64,000 bases of DNA, from contig ONKA01000014.1 in assembly GCA_900318265.1 (NCBI GenBank), positions 22,449 to 86,448 of the forward strand. The letters are read 5' to 3'. The notes beneath the pieces were generated by a model. It did not search any database. It saw nothing but the letters and a program-made list of their open reading frames with translations, and was not told the DNA's origin. The position numbers and the translations under genes are program-made. How positions within the stretch are numbered: position 1 is the stretch's first letter; every line of letters starts with the position of its first letter. This DNA is from an uncultured Bacteroidales bacterium (GTDB taxonomy: Bacteria > Bacteroidota > Bacteroidia > Bacteroidales > F082). Below, in pieces: positions 1-7,576 of the stretch.

Positions 1-2
1 TC

Positions 3-476
3 TCCACCCTTGTGTATGACGGCTATCCCGATGAAGTGGGTTTCGAATGCCGCAAGGTGACGAGCTCTGAGCCGATGATCATTCCTGGTATCCTCAATGA
101 GTTCCAGAGAATTTTGGGCTCGACCGACGATCTGGAGCATACCAGCATCTATGTGGTGAAGGCCTATGCCGTCGTCAATGGCGAGACCTACTACGGCTCT
201 GAGACCACCTTCCAGACCTGGACGGAAGGCATTGCCGAGCTCGAACAGAGCCTGAAGATTTATCCTAACCCGACCACGGGCGTGCTGAATGTCCAAGGCG
301 AGGGTATGACCAGCGTGGAGGTTTACAACACCGTTGGTCAGCGTGTGATGACTCAAGTCGTCAATGGCAATGGCATCCAATTGAATACGGAGAGCCTCAA
401 CAATGGCATCTACTTCCTCCGCATCCAAGCCAACGATGGTGCCGTGCTGAACCGCACCTTCTCGGTCGCCCGTTAA
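3..476 (+). CDS. T9SS-exported protein, C-terminal fragment
   Basis: Only the C-terminal 157 codons are inside the window; the frame is open to the left edge, so the true start lies outside and the GTG/ATG codons near base 12-16 are not starts. The last 75 residues form a type A T9SS sorting domain: it opens with LKIYPNPTTGVLNV, continues with VEVYNTVGQRV and ends with GIYFLRIQANDGAVLNRTFSVAR-like strands. Such domains carry the protein across the outer membrane and are then removed, usually with attachment to the surface. The preceding part (YVVKAYAVVNGETYYGSETTFQTW) looks like the end of a fibronectin III-like beta domain. The function of the missing N-terminal part cannot be told. A strong terminator follows 25 bases downstream. 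Confidence 0.85.
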   Translation, partial: STLVYDGYPDEVGFECRKVTSSEPMIIPGILNEFQRILGSTDDLEHTSIYVVKAYAVVNGETYYGSETTFQTWTEGIAELEQSLKIYPNPTTGVLNVQGEGMTSVEVYNTVGQRVMTQVVNGNGIQLNTESLNNGIYFLRIQANDGAVLNRTFSVAR

Positions 477-500
477 ACAGGCAACTGATTGCAACGAAAA

Positions 501-530
501 AAAGCCGCTTCAATCGAAGCGGCTTTTTTT
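501..530 (+). terminator. Rho-independent terminator
   Basis: Stem AAGCCGCTTC (502-511), loop AATC, stem GAAGCGGCTT (516-525), followed by a T run and preceded by an A run. It ends the T9SS protein gene and, because of the A run, could also work for the minus-strand pyrF transcript. Confidence 0.9.
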
Positions 531-558
531 CGTCATTGCGAGCGAAGCGAAGCAATCT
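531..558. repeat. Short palindromic intergenic repeat
   Basis: Begins CGTCATTGCGAGCGAAGCG and ends with GCAAT, which pairs with ATTGC near its start. Elements beginning CGTCATTGCG are widespread dispersed repeats in several phyla. It sits directly behind the terminator, between convergent genes. The element at 15967-16054 has a related end sequence. Confidence 0.6.
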
Positions 559-583
559 AGAGTCTAAAACCCGAAGAAGAGAA

Positions 584-1411
584 TTATACCAATCCCTTCT
601 CTTTCAGCAACTCACTCATCTGCTCCTGCAGCTTCTTTGCTTCCTCACCAGCCCTTACGGCAAAGTCGCTGCCATTAGAGGCATAGATGATGCCTCTTGA
701 CGAGTTGACGAGCAAACCGCATTCGTCGTTCAAGCCGTTGTTGGCCACAGCCTTCAGGTCGCCACCTTGTGCACCTACGCCTGGGACGAGGAAGAAATAG
801 TCGGGCAACATCTTACGGATCTCGCCCAACTCCTCGGGATGCGTGGCTCCAACAACAAACATCATCTGCTCAGAGTTGGCCCAAGTGGTTGCCGTCTGCA
901 GCACCTGCTGGTGCAGCATCCTTTCTCCGACATTGAGGTATTGGAAGTCTTGTGAGCCTTTGTTGGAGGTCAAGGCCAAGAGGATGACCCATTTGTTCTC
1001 GAAGTTGAGGAAAGGCTCCACGGAATCCTTGCCCATGTAAGGTGCCACCGTCAGTGCATCGGCTTTCAAGGTGTTGAAGAAGGCCTTGGCGTAGTTGGCC
1101 GAGGTGTTGCCGATGTCGCCGCGCTTTGCATCCGCGATGATGAAAACCTCAGGGTGGTTGTTCTTGATGTACTGAACGGTAAGTTCAAGACTTTGCCAGC
1201 CTTTGGCACCGTAGACCTCATAAAATGCCGTGTTGGGCTTGTAGGCCACTGCGTAGGGTGCGGTCTTGTTGATGATCTGCTTGTTGAATTCAAAGATGGG
1301 GTCGTCCATGGCCAAGAGATCCTGCGGAATCTTGTTGATGTCGGTGTCGAGACCGACGCAAAGGAACGACTGCTTTTTCTTGATTTGTTCAAATAACTGG
1401 TGTTTATTCAT
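584..1411 (-). CDS. pyrF: Orotidine 5'-phosphate decarboxylase
   Basis: Decarboxylates OMP to UMP, the last step of de novo pyrimidine synthesis, in the cytoplasm. The 275-residue length and the N-terminal CVGLDTD motif fit the long PyrF subfamily (type 2). The catalytic signature [10 protein letters not shown] lies at residues 94-103, with the Asp-x-Lys pair expected to form the active site, and the phosphate-binding end [10 protein letters not shown] is near residue 237. The start at 1411 gives the expected N-terminus. It is the last gene of a minus-strand run (purM, two lipoproteins, prfA, pyrF), separated from prfA by 157 bases that hold a palindrome, so it may also have its own promoter. 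Confidence 0.95.
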   Translation of the reverse strand: MNKHQLFEQIKKKQSFLCVGLDTDINKIPQDLLAMDDPIFEFNKQIINKTAPYAVAYKPNTAFYEVYGAKGWQSLELTVQYIKNNHPEVFIIADAKRGDIGNTSANYAKAFFNTLKADALTVAPYMGKDSVEPFLNFENKWVILLALTSNKGSQDFQYLNVGERMLHQQVLQTATTWANSEQMMFVVGATHPEELGEIRKMLPDYFFLVPGVGAQGGDLKAVANNGLNDECGLLVNSSRGIIYASNGSDFAVRAGEEAKKLQEQMSELLKEKGLV

Positions 1412-1495
1412 ATTGGTGTTTTTTTGTCACAAAACCAGCAAAACCAACAAAATTTGTTTTCTTGTTGGGGAAAGCTCGCCAACCGGCGGCTTTCC

Positions 1496-1523
1496 GGCGA
1501 CGGCACGGTTGTGCCCCGTCGCC
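1496..1523. repeat. Palindrome between prfA and pyrF
   Basis: GGCGACGGCAC (1496-1506) and GTGCCCCGTCGCC (1511-1523) pair with one bulged base around a GGTT loop. There is no T run on either side, so a REP-like repeat or mRNA-stability hairpin is more likely than a terminator. Confidence 0.5.
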
Positions 1524-1568
1524 AACGCTTTTATTTTTGTTTTGCAAGTTTTGTGGGTTTTGTGATGC

Positions 1569-2675
1569 TCATGATTCAATGTTTTCTTTTAAGCGTTCAG
1601 CGTTTTCCGCCATCTGCAAGCGGTTGATGATCTCATCCAAGTCACCGTCCATGACTGCGGCAAGGTTATAAACCGTCAAGCCTTCCACGCGGTGGTCGGT
1701 GACGCGGCCTTGAGGGTAGTTATAGGTACGGATCTTCGCCGAGCGGTCGCCGGTCGAGACCATGGTCTTACGCTTGGCGGAGATGTCGTTGATGTATTTC
1801 TCGTACTCCATGTCGTAGATGCGCGTACGCAGTCGCGCCAAGGCGCGTTCGCGGTTCTTGGGCTGGTCGCGGGTCTCGGTGCATTCGATGAGGATTTCCT
1901 GCATCTCGCCTGTGTTGGGGTTCTTCCACATATAACGCAGGCGCACGCCCGATTCCACTTTGTTCACATTCTGTCCACCTGCACCGCTTGAGCGGAAGGT
2001 GTCCCATTTGATTTCTCCTTCGTTGATCTCTACATCAAACTCCTCGGCTTCAGGTAACACCGCCACCGAGGCGGCAGAGGTGTGGATGCGGCCTTGGGTC
2101 TCGGTTTTGGGCACACGTTGCACACGATGTACGCCCGACTCAAATTTCAAGATGCCATAGCAGCCATTTCCTGTCACGGTGAAGTCGATTTCCTTGTAGC
2201 CGCCGCTCGCACCTTCGCTGACGGAGGTTACTTCCACCTTCCAACCACGGTTTTCGCAGAATTTGGAGTACATGCGATACAGGTCGCCAGCGAAAAGGCA
2301 AGCCTCGTCGCCGCCCGTACCCGCACGAATTTCCATGATGGCGTTTTTGCTGTCTTGCGGGTCTTTGGGAATCATCATCACGCGGATGTCCTGCTCCAGC
2401 TGCTCGATACGTGTTTGGGCGGTGTCCAACTCCTCTTGGGCCATCTTCCGCATTTCTTCGTCCTTTTCTGTGGCCAGGATCTCCTTAGCTTCCTCAATGT
2501 TGGCTTTCAGAGTTTTGTATTCCTTGAAAGCCATGACAATCGGCTCCAGGTCCTTATAGTCCTTGTTGAGCTTCACGAACTTCTTCATATCGGAAGCCAC
2601 GGCAGGGTCGGCGAGCTGTTCGCCCATTTCCTCCCAGCGGTGCTTTATTGTTTCTAATTTTTCGGTGATGTCCAT
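1569..2675 (-). CDS. prfA: Peptide chain release factor 1
   Basis: Recognises UAA and UAG in the ribosomal A site and triggers hydrolysis of peptidyl-tRNA. The peptidyl-transferase motif GGQ is at residues 233-235 within SSGAGGQNVNKVES, and the stop-codon recognition tripeptide of the PxT type (PKT) is at 189-191, which separates RF1 from RF2 (SPF). At 368 residues it is slightly longer than E. coli RF1 (360). The N-terminal 100 residues are helical and would contact the methyl/GTPase release machinery. Start 2675 lies 21 bases behind a lipoprotein gene, suggesting cotranscription. Confidence 0.97.
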   Translation of the reverse strand: MDITEKLETIKHRWEEMGEQLADPAVASDMKKFVKLNKDYKDLEPIVMAFKEYKTLKANIEEAKEILATEKDEEMRKMAQEELDTAQTRIEQLEQDIRVMMIPKDPQDSKNAIMEIRAGTGGDEACLFAGDLYRMYSKFCENRGWKVEVTSVSEGASGGYKEIDFTVTGNGCYGILKFESGVHRVQRVPKTETQGRIHTSAASVAVLPEAEEFDVEINEGEIKWDTFRSSGAGGQNVNKVESGVRLRYMWKNPNTGEMQEILIECTETRDQPKNRERALARLRTRIYDMEYEKYINDISAKRKTMVSTGDRSAKIRTYNYPQGRVTDHRVEGLTVYNLAAVMDGDLDEIINRLQMAENAERLKENIES

Positions 2676-2696
2676 GAATCAATAGCGAGAAGTTGA

Positions 2697-3086
2697 TTAT
2701 AGTTTCTGCCCTTCAGGCTTTTTTTCTTGTTCTTGTAATAGTGCTGGCTCTTTATATTCTGAAACCTTTATGAAAACGGGAACTGTTTTTATTATTTCTT
2801 GTTTGTTTTCATAAGTATAGGTGTCAACCATAACAAAAGTGCCTGAAACTTTTTTCCCATCATAATAAGTGTCTTCAGAAGTGATTAGCTTAACAACAAT
2901 GCTGTTGAGTTCACGACTCGTTGTCGCTAAAGCTTCGTGACTATTGACTGCTTGGAATATCGTTGCATTCAAGTAACACTTATCTCCAATTGTCGCATGG
3001 GATAAAGAAACTCTGGTGAATACCGAGCATGATGATACAAACAATAGTGGTATTAAAGCTAAAAATAGTAATACAATCTTTTTCAT
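2697..3086 (-). CDS. Small lipoprotein, unknown function
   Basis: A 129-residue protein with a lipoprotein signal: MKKIV, a hydrophobic stretch, then the lipobox VSSC with Cys20 as the predicted lipidated residue. The mature part (SLSHATIGDKCYLNATIFQAVNS, then a strand-rich region ending in EKKPEGQKL) resembles small secreted beta-barrel-type domains but I do not recognise a family. It contains the phrase VKLITSEDTYYDGKKVSGTF, which reads like a beta-sheet domain with a modified OB-like fold. It lies between another small lipoprotein gene and prfA on the same strand. Probably periplasmic or outer-membrane anchored. Confidence 0.75.
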   Translation of the reverse strand: MKKIVLLFLALIPLLFVSSCSVFTRVSLSHATIGDKCYLNATIFQAVNSHEALATTSRELNSIVVKLITSEDTYYDGKKVSGTFVMVDTYTYENKQEIIKTVPVFIKVSEYKEPALLQEQEKKPEGQKL

Positions 3087-3161
3087 GATAGGTGTGTTTT
3101 GATAGTGTATTGTTGTTGATCTAATTTATATTCTGTTGCCTATACCATTCTATAGGATTGG

Positions 3162-3701
3162 TTATTCCTTCTTTTCCTCTTTTAACTTATAAGATGATTC
3201 AACGCGTTCGCCGTTGCTGTCATTGATGACATAGATGTCTACTTCCTTGGAAATAGCATCTGTGACCGCCATGATAGTGTATTTTTGGCCTGCAACAGCA
3301 TCAAAAGTGACCAGATAGTGTTTGTGTGGACTGTTTGATTCGGCTATGCTACCCGCAATGGCTCCACCAATGGCACCACCTAAAATGCCACCTACAACAG
3401 CAGCGTCTTGATTGTCATTCCATTGTTGGAAATGTCGAATCTCTATTGTATGTGTCCCAGGCAAGATGTCGCAATGCTTGGGATATCCTTTGAAATAGTT
3501 GCCCACGGAAATTGAATCGACTTGGATAAGAAGAGCGGCTTCCTTCGAGTTCCATCCTTTAGGGGTTAGCTTGTGGTTGCCTTGATTAATGGTTGCCAAT
3601 GCGGCTTTTTCTTGTTTGGCACCAACGTAGCCTTTCGTCGTACCACAAGAGGATAGTAATAAAGAAGACACAACGAAGAATAGAAGTACTAGCTTTTTCA
3701 T
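3162..3701 (-). CDS. Glycine-zipper lipoprotein
   Basis: A 179-residue predicted lipoprotein. The ATG at 3701 is preferred over an upstream in-frame ATG at 3740, because it starts directly at MKKLVLLFFVVSSLLLSSC, a normal lipoprotein signal with lipobox LSSC. Near residue 100 a Gly-rich segment (VVGGILGGAIGGAIAGSIAE) matches glycine-zipper motifs that pack in membranes. The rest is beta-rich and ends with DSNGERVESSYKLKEEKKE. Function unknown. It follows purM by 19 bases and probably shares its transcript. Confidence 0.75.
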   Translation of the reverse strand: MKKLVLLFFVVSSLLLSSCGTTKGYVGAKQEKAALATINQGNHKLTPKGWNSKEAALLIQVDSISVGNYFKGYPKHCDILPGTHTIEIRHFQQWNDNQDAAVVGGILGGAIGGAIAGSIAESNSPHKHYLVTFDAVAGQKYTIMAVTDAISKEVDIYVINDSNGERVESSYKLKEEKKE

Positions 3702-3720
3702 GTTTGTATGTTTTGATTGG

Positions 3721-4881
3721 TTAGTACTCAAAAGTACCAAACTCGCTCTTTATCGTCAGTCGTTTTGCATCCGAAGCCTCCACATGCCCAATAATCTGAC
3801 TGTCAATGTTGAACTCCTTGGCAATCGCAATCATCTCATTGGCAGCCTTTTCGTTGGTGTAGATTTCCAAACGGTGGCCCATATTAAAGACTTTGTACAT
3901 CTCGTGCCAGTCGGTGCCCGAGGCGGCTTGAATCATACGGAAGAGCGGGGGCAAGGCCAGCATGTTGTCCTTCACGATGTGCAATTTGTCGACGAAATGC
4001 AATACCTTGGTCTGGGCGCCACCGCTACAATGGATGATACCATGGATTTGCTTGCGGAACTCCTTCAGGATTGGGATCATCAGTGGGGCGTATGTGCGGG
4101 TGGGCGAGAGGATGAGTTTGCCTACGTCTACGCCTGGTACCTCGGTGGGGTCGGTCAACTTGTGCGGACCAGAATAGACCAAGTCGTTGGGAATGCTGTG
4201 GTCGTAGCTCTCGTCGTATTTTTCAGTCAGATAATGGTTCAGCATGTCGTGGCGCGCCGAGGTGAGGCCGTTGCTGCCCATGCCGCCGTTGTAGCTGTCC
4301 TCGTAAGTGGCTTGTCCATAAGAGGCAAAGGCCACGATGACATCGCTGGGCTGCAGGTTGTTCTCAATCACCTCATCTCTTCTGATGCGTGTGGTCACGG
4401 TGCTGTCGACGATGACGGTACGCACGAGGTCGCCCACGTCGGCGGTCTCGCCACCGGTAAGGTAGATGCCGATGCCCAGTTTGCGCAGCTTCTCCAAGAA
4501 ATGCTCTGTCCCGTTGATGAGGGCGGAGATGACTTCGCCTGGAATCAGGCTCTTGTTGCGCCCGATGGTGGAGGAGAGCAGCATGTTATCCGTCGCGCCC
4601 ACGCAGATGAGGTCGTCGGTGTTCATCACCACGGCGTCTTGTGCCACACCTTCCCATACGCTCATGTCACCAGTCTCTTTCCAATAGAGGTAGGCGAGCG
4701 ATGACTTGGTTCCCGCGCCGTCGGCATGCATGATGTTGCAATACAGCGGGTCACCGCCGAGGATGTCGGGGATGATTTTGCAGAATGCGTTGGGATAGAG
4801 CCCCTTGTCGAGGTTCTTGATGGCGTTGTGGATGTCTTCCTTTTCGGCTGAGACGCCGCGTTGAGCATAACGATTGTCCAT
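3721..4881 (-). CDS. purM: AIR synthase (phosphoribosylformylglycinamidine cyclo-ligase)
   Basis: Closes the imidazole ring of AIR from FGAM with ATP in purine synthesis. At 386 residues it is the Bacteroidota form, with MDNRYAQRGVSAEKEDIHNA at the start. Recognisable PurM motifs are DGAGTKSSLAY, the NTDDLICVGA segment of the ATP site, LTGGETADVGD and IHCSGGAQTKVLHF in the C-terminal domain. The start at 4881 gives the family N-terminus. purF lies about 18 kb away on the other strand, so the purine genes are not clustered. An imperfect palindromic repeat fills the 91 bases upstream. Confidence 0.93.
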   Translation of the reverse strand: MDNRYAQRGVSAEKEDIHNAIKNLDKGLYPNAFCKIIPDILGGDPLYCNIMHADGAGTKSSLAYLYWKETGDMSVWEGVAQDAVVMNTDDLICVGATDNMLLSSTIGRNKSLIPGEVISALINGTEHFLEKLRKLGIGIYLTGGETADVGDLVRTVIVDSTVTTRIRRDEVIENNLQPSDVIVAFASYGQATYEDSYNGGMGSNGLTSARHDMLNHYLTEKYDESYDHSIPNDLVYSGPHKLTDPTEVPGVDVGKLILSPTRTYAPLMIPILKEFRKQIHGIIHCSGGAQTKVLHFVDKLHIVKDNMLALPPLFRMIQAASGTDWHEMYKVFNMGHRLEIYTNEKAANEMIAIAKEFNIDSQIIGHVEASDAKRLTIKSEFGTFEY

Positions 4882-4891
4882 GATTTCTTTT

Positions 4892-4971
4892 TACTATGGC
4901 TTATGGCCTATGACTATGGCCTTCTTTCATTGGCCAACTGGCCATAGGCCATAGTCATAAGCCATAGTCCA
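4892..4971. repeat. Long imperfect inverted repeat (copy 1)
   Basis: Two arms built from ACTATGGC, CTTATGGCC and CCTATGACTATGGCC units face each other around a short centre (CTTCTTTCATTGGCCAACTG). A second element of the same family lies at 41036-41112. No coding potential. Lies between the divergently spaced ends of the porE-like gene and purM start. Confidence 0.75.
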
Positions 4972-4972
4972 A

Positions 4973-7435
4973 TTATTTGAACTTTAACTTTTTCTCCTTG
5001 GTATCAAACTCGAAGTTGCCGAGCTGCTTCATGTTCTTCTGTCCGATGACCCATTGCTCGATCATCTTGCTGACGACCTTACACTCCACATTGTAGAGCG
5101 AACGGCCTGCGATTCTTACCTCCTTGATGACGACAATGGAATTGTTGGCAATGCCACCAGTGGTGAGAATCTTTTCCGTGTCGCCCTTGAAGTCGTCTGC
5201 GGTGATGCGGCCGTCCTTCAGTAGCTGCAGAGCACGGCTCTCCGACACGCAGAAGTCGGCGTTTTGACTGTAGGTGAAAGGCTCTTTATAGCCGTCCACA
5301 ATGCCGACGAAGTTGAAATAGCCTTTTTTATCGACAGTGAACATTTCTGTTTGGTCTTCTTCGGGGTTGATGGCAATGTTGACCGTGCCGCCTTCGCTGA
5401 TGTGGTCGCGTGGCACGAAGTCCTTGCTTAGGATGCGGAACTCGGTGCGACGGTTCATCTGGTGGGCGGCTTCGCGGACGTCATTATTCGGCAGTTTGTT
5501 GATGAAGTCCTCGGTAAGTCTTGTGCCGGCCTTGAAGGTATATCCTCTCACGGTCATGTCTTTCTGGATGGTGCGCGGCACTCTTTCACCATAACCCTTG
5601 GCGGTGAGTCGATGCGGGTCGATACCTCTGATAATCAAATAATCCACAACACTTTGGGCACGTTTCTGCGACAGGATGTCGTTGCGCTCGTCGGTGTCGC
5701 GGGCATCTGTGTGTGAGGCCAACTCGATGGTGATGGTCGGGTTGACTTGCAGGGTTTCGATCAGGCCTTGCAGCGAGTCTTCAAACTGGGGTTTGAGGTC
5801 CCATTTGCCCAAGTCGTAAAGGATGTCGGGCAGCATGATAGGCTCTTGAGGTATGGGTTCGATGTCGAAGTCTTGTACGATATCCTTGCTGAACTCGAGG
5901 CCGATGGTGGTCTGTTGTGCGGTCAAGGTGAAGTAATTATCCTTATCAATGGTGATGTCGTAAGTCGTGTTCTTGTTGATTTGGCTGTCGCTGAAGTTGA
6001 AATAACCTTTCTCGTTGGTTCGGGTCATGATGTTGGAGCCATCGCTGCCAATGAGGCGTACGGCAGCATTGCTGGCATACTGCTTGGTCTTGGCGTCTTT
6101 GACGGTGCCCGAGAAAGTGAACAGGACGGGCGGCTCTTCAAAGTAGTAGATGTTGTCCAAGCCACGGCTGTTGCCACGGTTGGAGGAGATGAAGCCGCGT
6201 TCGTCGGTGGGGTGGAAGACGATGGCAAAGTCGTCGCCGATTGAGTTGATGGGGTATTTCAAGTTGCGTGGCTCGCCCCATTGACCGCTGGTGTCCATTG
6301 AGGAGACGAAGATGTCGAGTCCACCCATGCCGCCGTGACCGTCTGAGGCGAAGTAAAGGGTCGTATCGTACCTCAAGAAGGGGAAGACCTCGTTGCCAGG
6401 CGTATTGATGCGTTCGCCTAGGTTGAAGGGGTGTTTGAAAGGCTCGGTGGTGTTGTCGCGCATGGCCACCCAGATGTCGTTGCCGCCAAAGCCACCTTTG
6501 CGTTCGGCAGCGAAGTAGATGATCAGCTCATCGCTTGAGAGCGTGGGATGTCCAACGATGTCCAAGGTGTCGACACCAGCAATCTCTACAGGACGTGCCT
6601 CCGAGAAGGAGCCGCCGCTCTTGCCAGCCACCATGATTTGGCAGCCGTTCTTGCGGTGGGCACCGTTCTGGCAGCGTGTGAAGTAGAGTTTGGTGTATTT
6701 AGAGTTCATGAAGGGAGTGCCTTCGCTGGCTTGGGTGTTGATGTTTTCGGCTTCGTCGGCAAGCACAGGTGTGCTCCAGTCGCCTTTGCGGTCTTGCTTC
6801 GAGGTGAAGAAGTCGGCAAATTCCTGACCGGTGATGCCGTCTTTCTCTTTGCCAGTGGCAGCATCGCGGGTAGAGGTGAAAATGATTTCGTTGTAGTTAT
6901 TGTTGAGCCAGGTGGCTCCGAAATCGGAGTCTTTTGTCGAATTGATTTTTTTCAGCATCGTGAGCTGGTATTTCGACGGGTTTTCCATCCATTCTTGGAT
7001 CTGTTGCGTGGTCTCCACGCCGAGAGGACCTCTTGGGTCGCCAGGAACCCGCTGGGAATAGGCTTCATACATCTCAATGGCATCCTTGAATTTCTCGTTC
7101 ATCTTATAGGTTTCGGCCATATAAAGATAGAGCTCGGGATGGGTGTTGGGGTATTCGGTCTTCAGCAGTCGTTTGTAGTAGGGCTCAGCGCGTTTGGTGA
7201 GACCGATGAGGCGGTAGCACTCGCCCATCTGGAAGCTGATGCGGTTGCGCTCGTCCTTGTTGCGGCGCACCTTGCGGTAGGCTTTCTTGTAGCGGTCGGC
7301 AGCCTCGGTGTATTGCTTGCGTCCAAAGGCCAAATCGGCGTTCTTGGCGGGGTTCCTTCTTTGGGCGTAGATGTCGGAACTCATAAAGATGAACAGCGCC
7401 GACATGATGATTAGAATGTATCTTTTCATAGACAT
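4973..7435 (-). CDS. OmpA-family protein with TPR and beta-propeller, PorE-like
   Basis: An 820-residue envelope protein with signal peptide (MKRYILIIMSALFIFMSSDIYA) and the domain order TPR repeats (about 25-150), PD40/WD40-type beta-propeller (about 170-430), a carboxypeptidase-regulatory-like domain (about 445-520), and an OmpA C-terminal peptidoglycan-binding domain (about 533-668, with HTDARDTDERND and NRRTEFRIL). This order matches T9SS protein PorE of Porphyromonas. Here a further 150 residues follow the OmpA domain, ending GNFEFDTKEKKLKFK, which is unusual. Two Met codons at 7435 and 7429 are possible; the second begins the signal directly. It probably anchors T9SS components to peptidoglycan. 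Confidence 0.85.
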   Translation of the reverse strand: MSMKRYILIIMSALFIFMSSDIYAQRRNPAKNADLAFGRKQYTEAADRYKKAYRKVRRNKDERNRISFQMGECYRLIGLTKRAEPYYKRLLKTEYPNTHPELYLYMAETYKMNEKFKDAIEMYEAYSQRVPGDPRGPLGVETTQQIQEWMENPSKYQLTMLKKINSTKDSDFGATWLNNNYNEIIFTSTRDAATGKEKDGITGQEFADFFTSKQDRKGDWSTPVLADEAENINTQASEGTPFMNSKYTKLYFTRCQNGAHRKNGCQIMVAGKSGGSFSEARPVEIAGVDTLDIVGHPTLSSDELIIYFAAERKGGFGGNDIWVAMRDNTTEPFKHPFNLGERINTPGNEVFPFLRYDTTLYFASDGHGGMGGLDIFVSSMDTSGQWGEPRNLKYPINSIGDDFAIVFHPTDERGFISSNRGNSRGLDNIYYFEEPPVLFTFSGTVKDAKTKQYASNAAVRLIGSDGSNIMTRTNEKGYFNFSDSQINKNTTYDITIDKDNYFTLTAQQTTIGLEFSKDIVQDFDIEPIPQEPIMLPDILYDLGKWDLKPQFEDSLQGLIETLQVNPTITIELASHTDARDTDERNDILSQKRAQSVVDYLIIRGIDPHRLTAKGYGERVPRTIQKDMTVRGYTFKAGTRLTEDFINKLPNNDVREAAHQMNRRTEFRILSKDFVPRDHISEGGTVNIAINPEEDQTEMFTVDKKGYFNFVGIVDGYKEPFTYSQNADFCVSESRALQLLKDGRITADDFKGDTEKILTTGGIANNSIVVIKEVRIAGRSLYNVECKVVSKMIEQWVIGQKNMKQLGNFEFDTKEKKLKFK

Positions 7436-7482
7436 TATTTCTCTTTTTCCTAAACGCGCAAAAAGCGCATTTTATTATCGGA

Positions 7483-7490
7483 CAAAGGTA
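7483..7490 (-). promoter_or_regulatory. -7 promoter box for the PorE-like gene
   Basis: TACCTTTG on the minus strand fits the Bacteroidota -7 consensus TAnnTTTG, about 48 bases before the start codon. A short GCGC/GCGC hairpin (7456-7468) lies in the predicted leader. Confidence 0.6.
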
Positions 7491-7527
7491 CAACAATTCC
7501 GTGAATTGTAGGGGAGGATTTACAACA

Positions 7528-7556
7528 AAAAAATCCCGCCGAAACGGGATTTTTTT
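7528..7556 (-). terminator. Terminator of the C10 protease gene
   Basis: Stem TCCCG (7534-7538) and CGGGA (7545-7549), extended by A and T runs on both sides. It lies just after the protease stop on the minus strand and can also read as an A/T-flanked bidirectional hairpin. Confidence 0.85.
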
Positions 7557-7576
7557 GATAGAAGCCAGGAAGCTTT

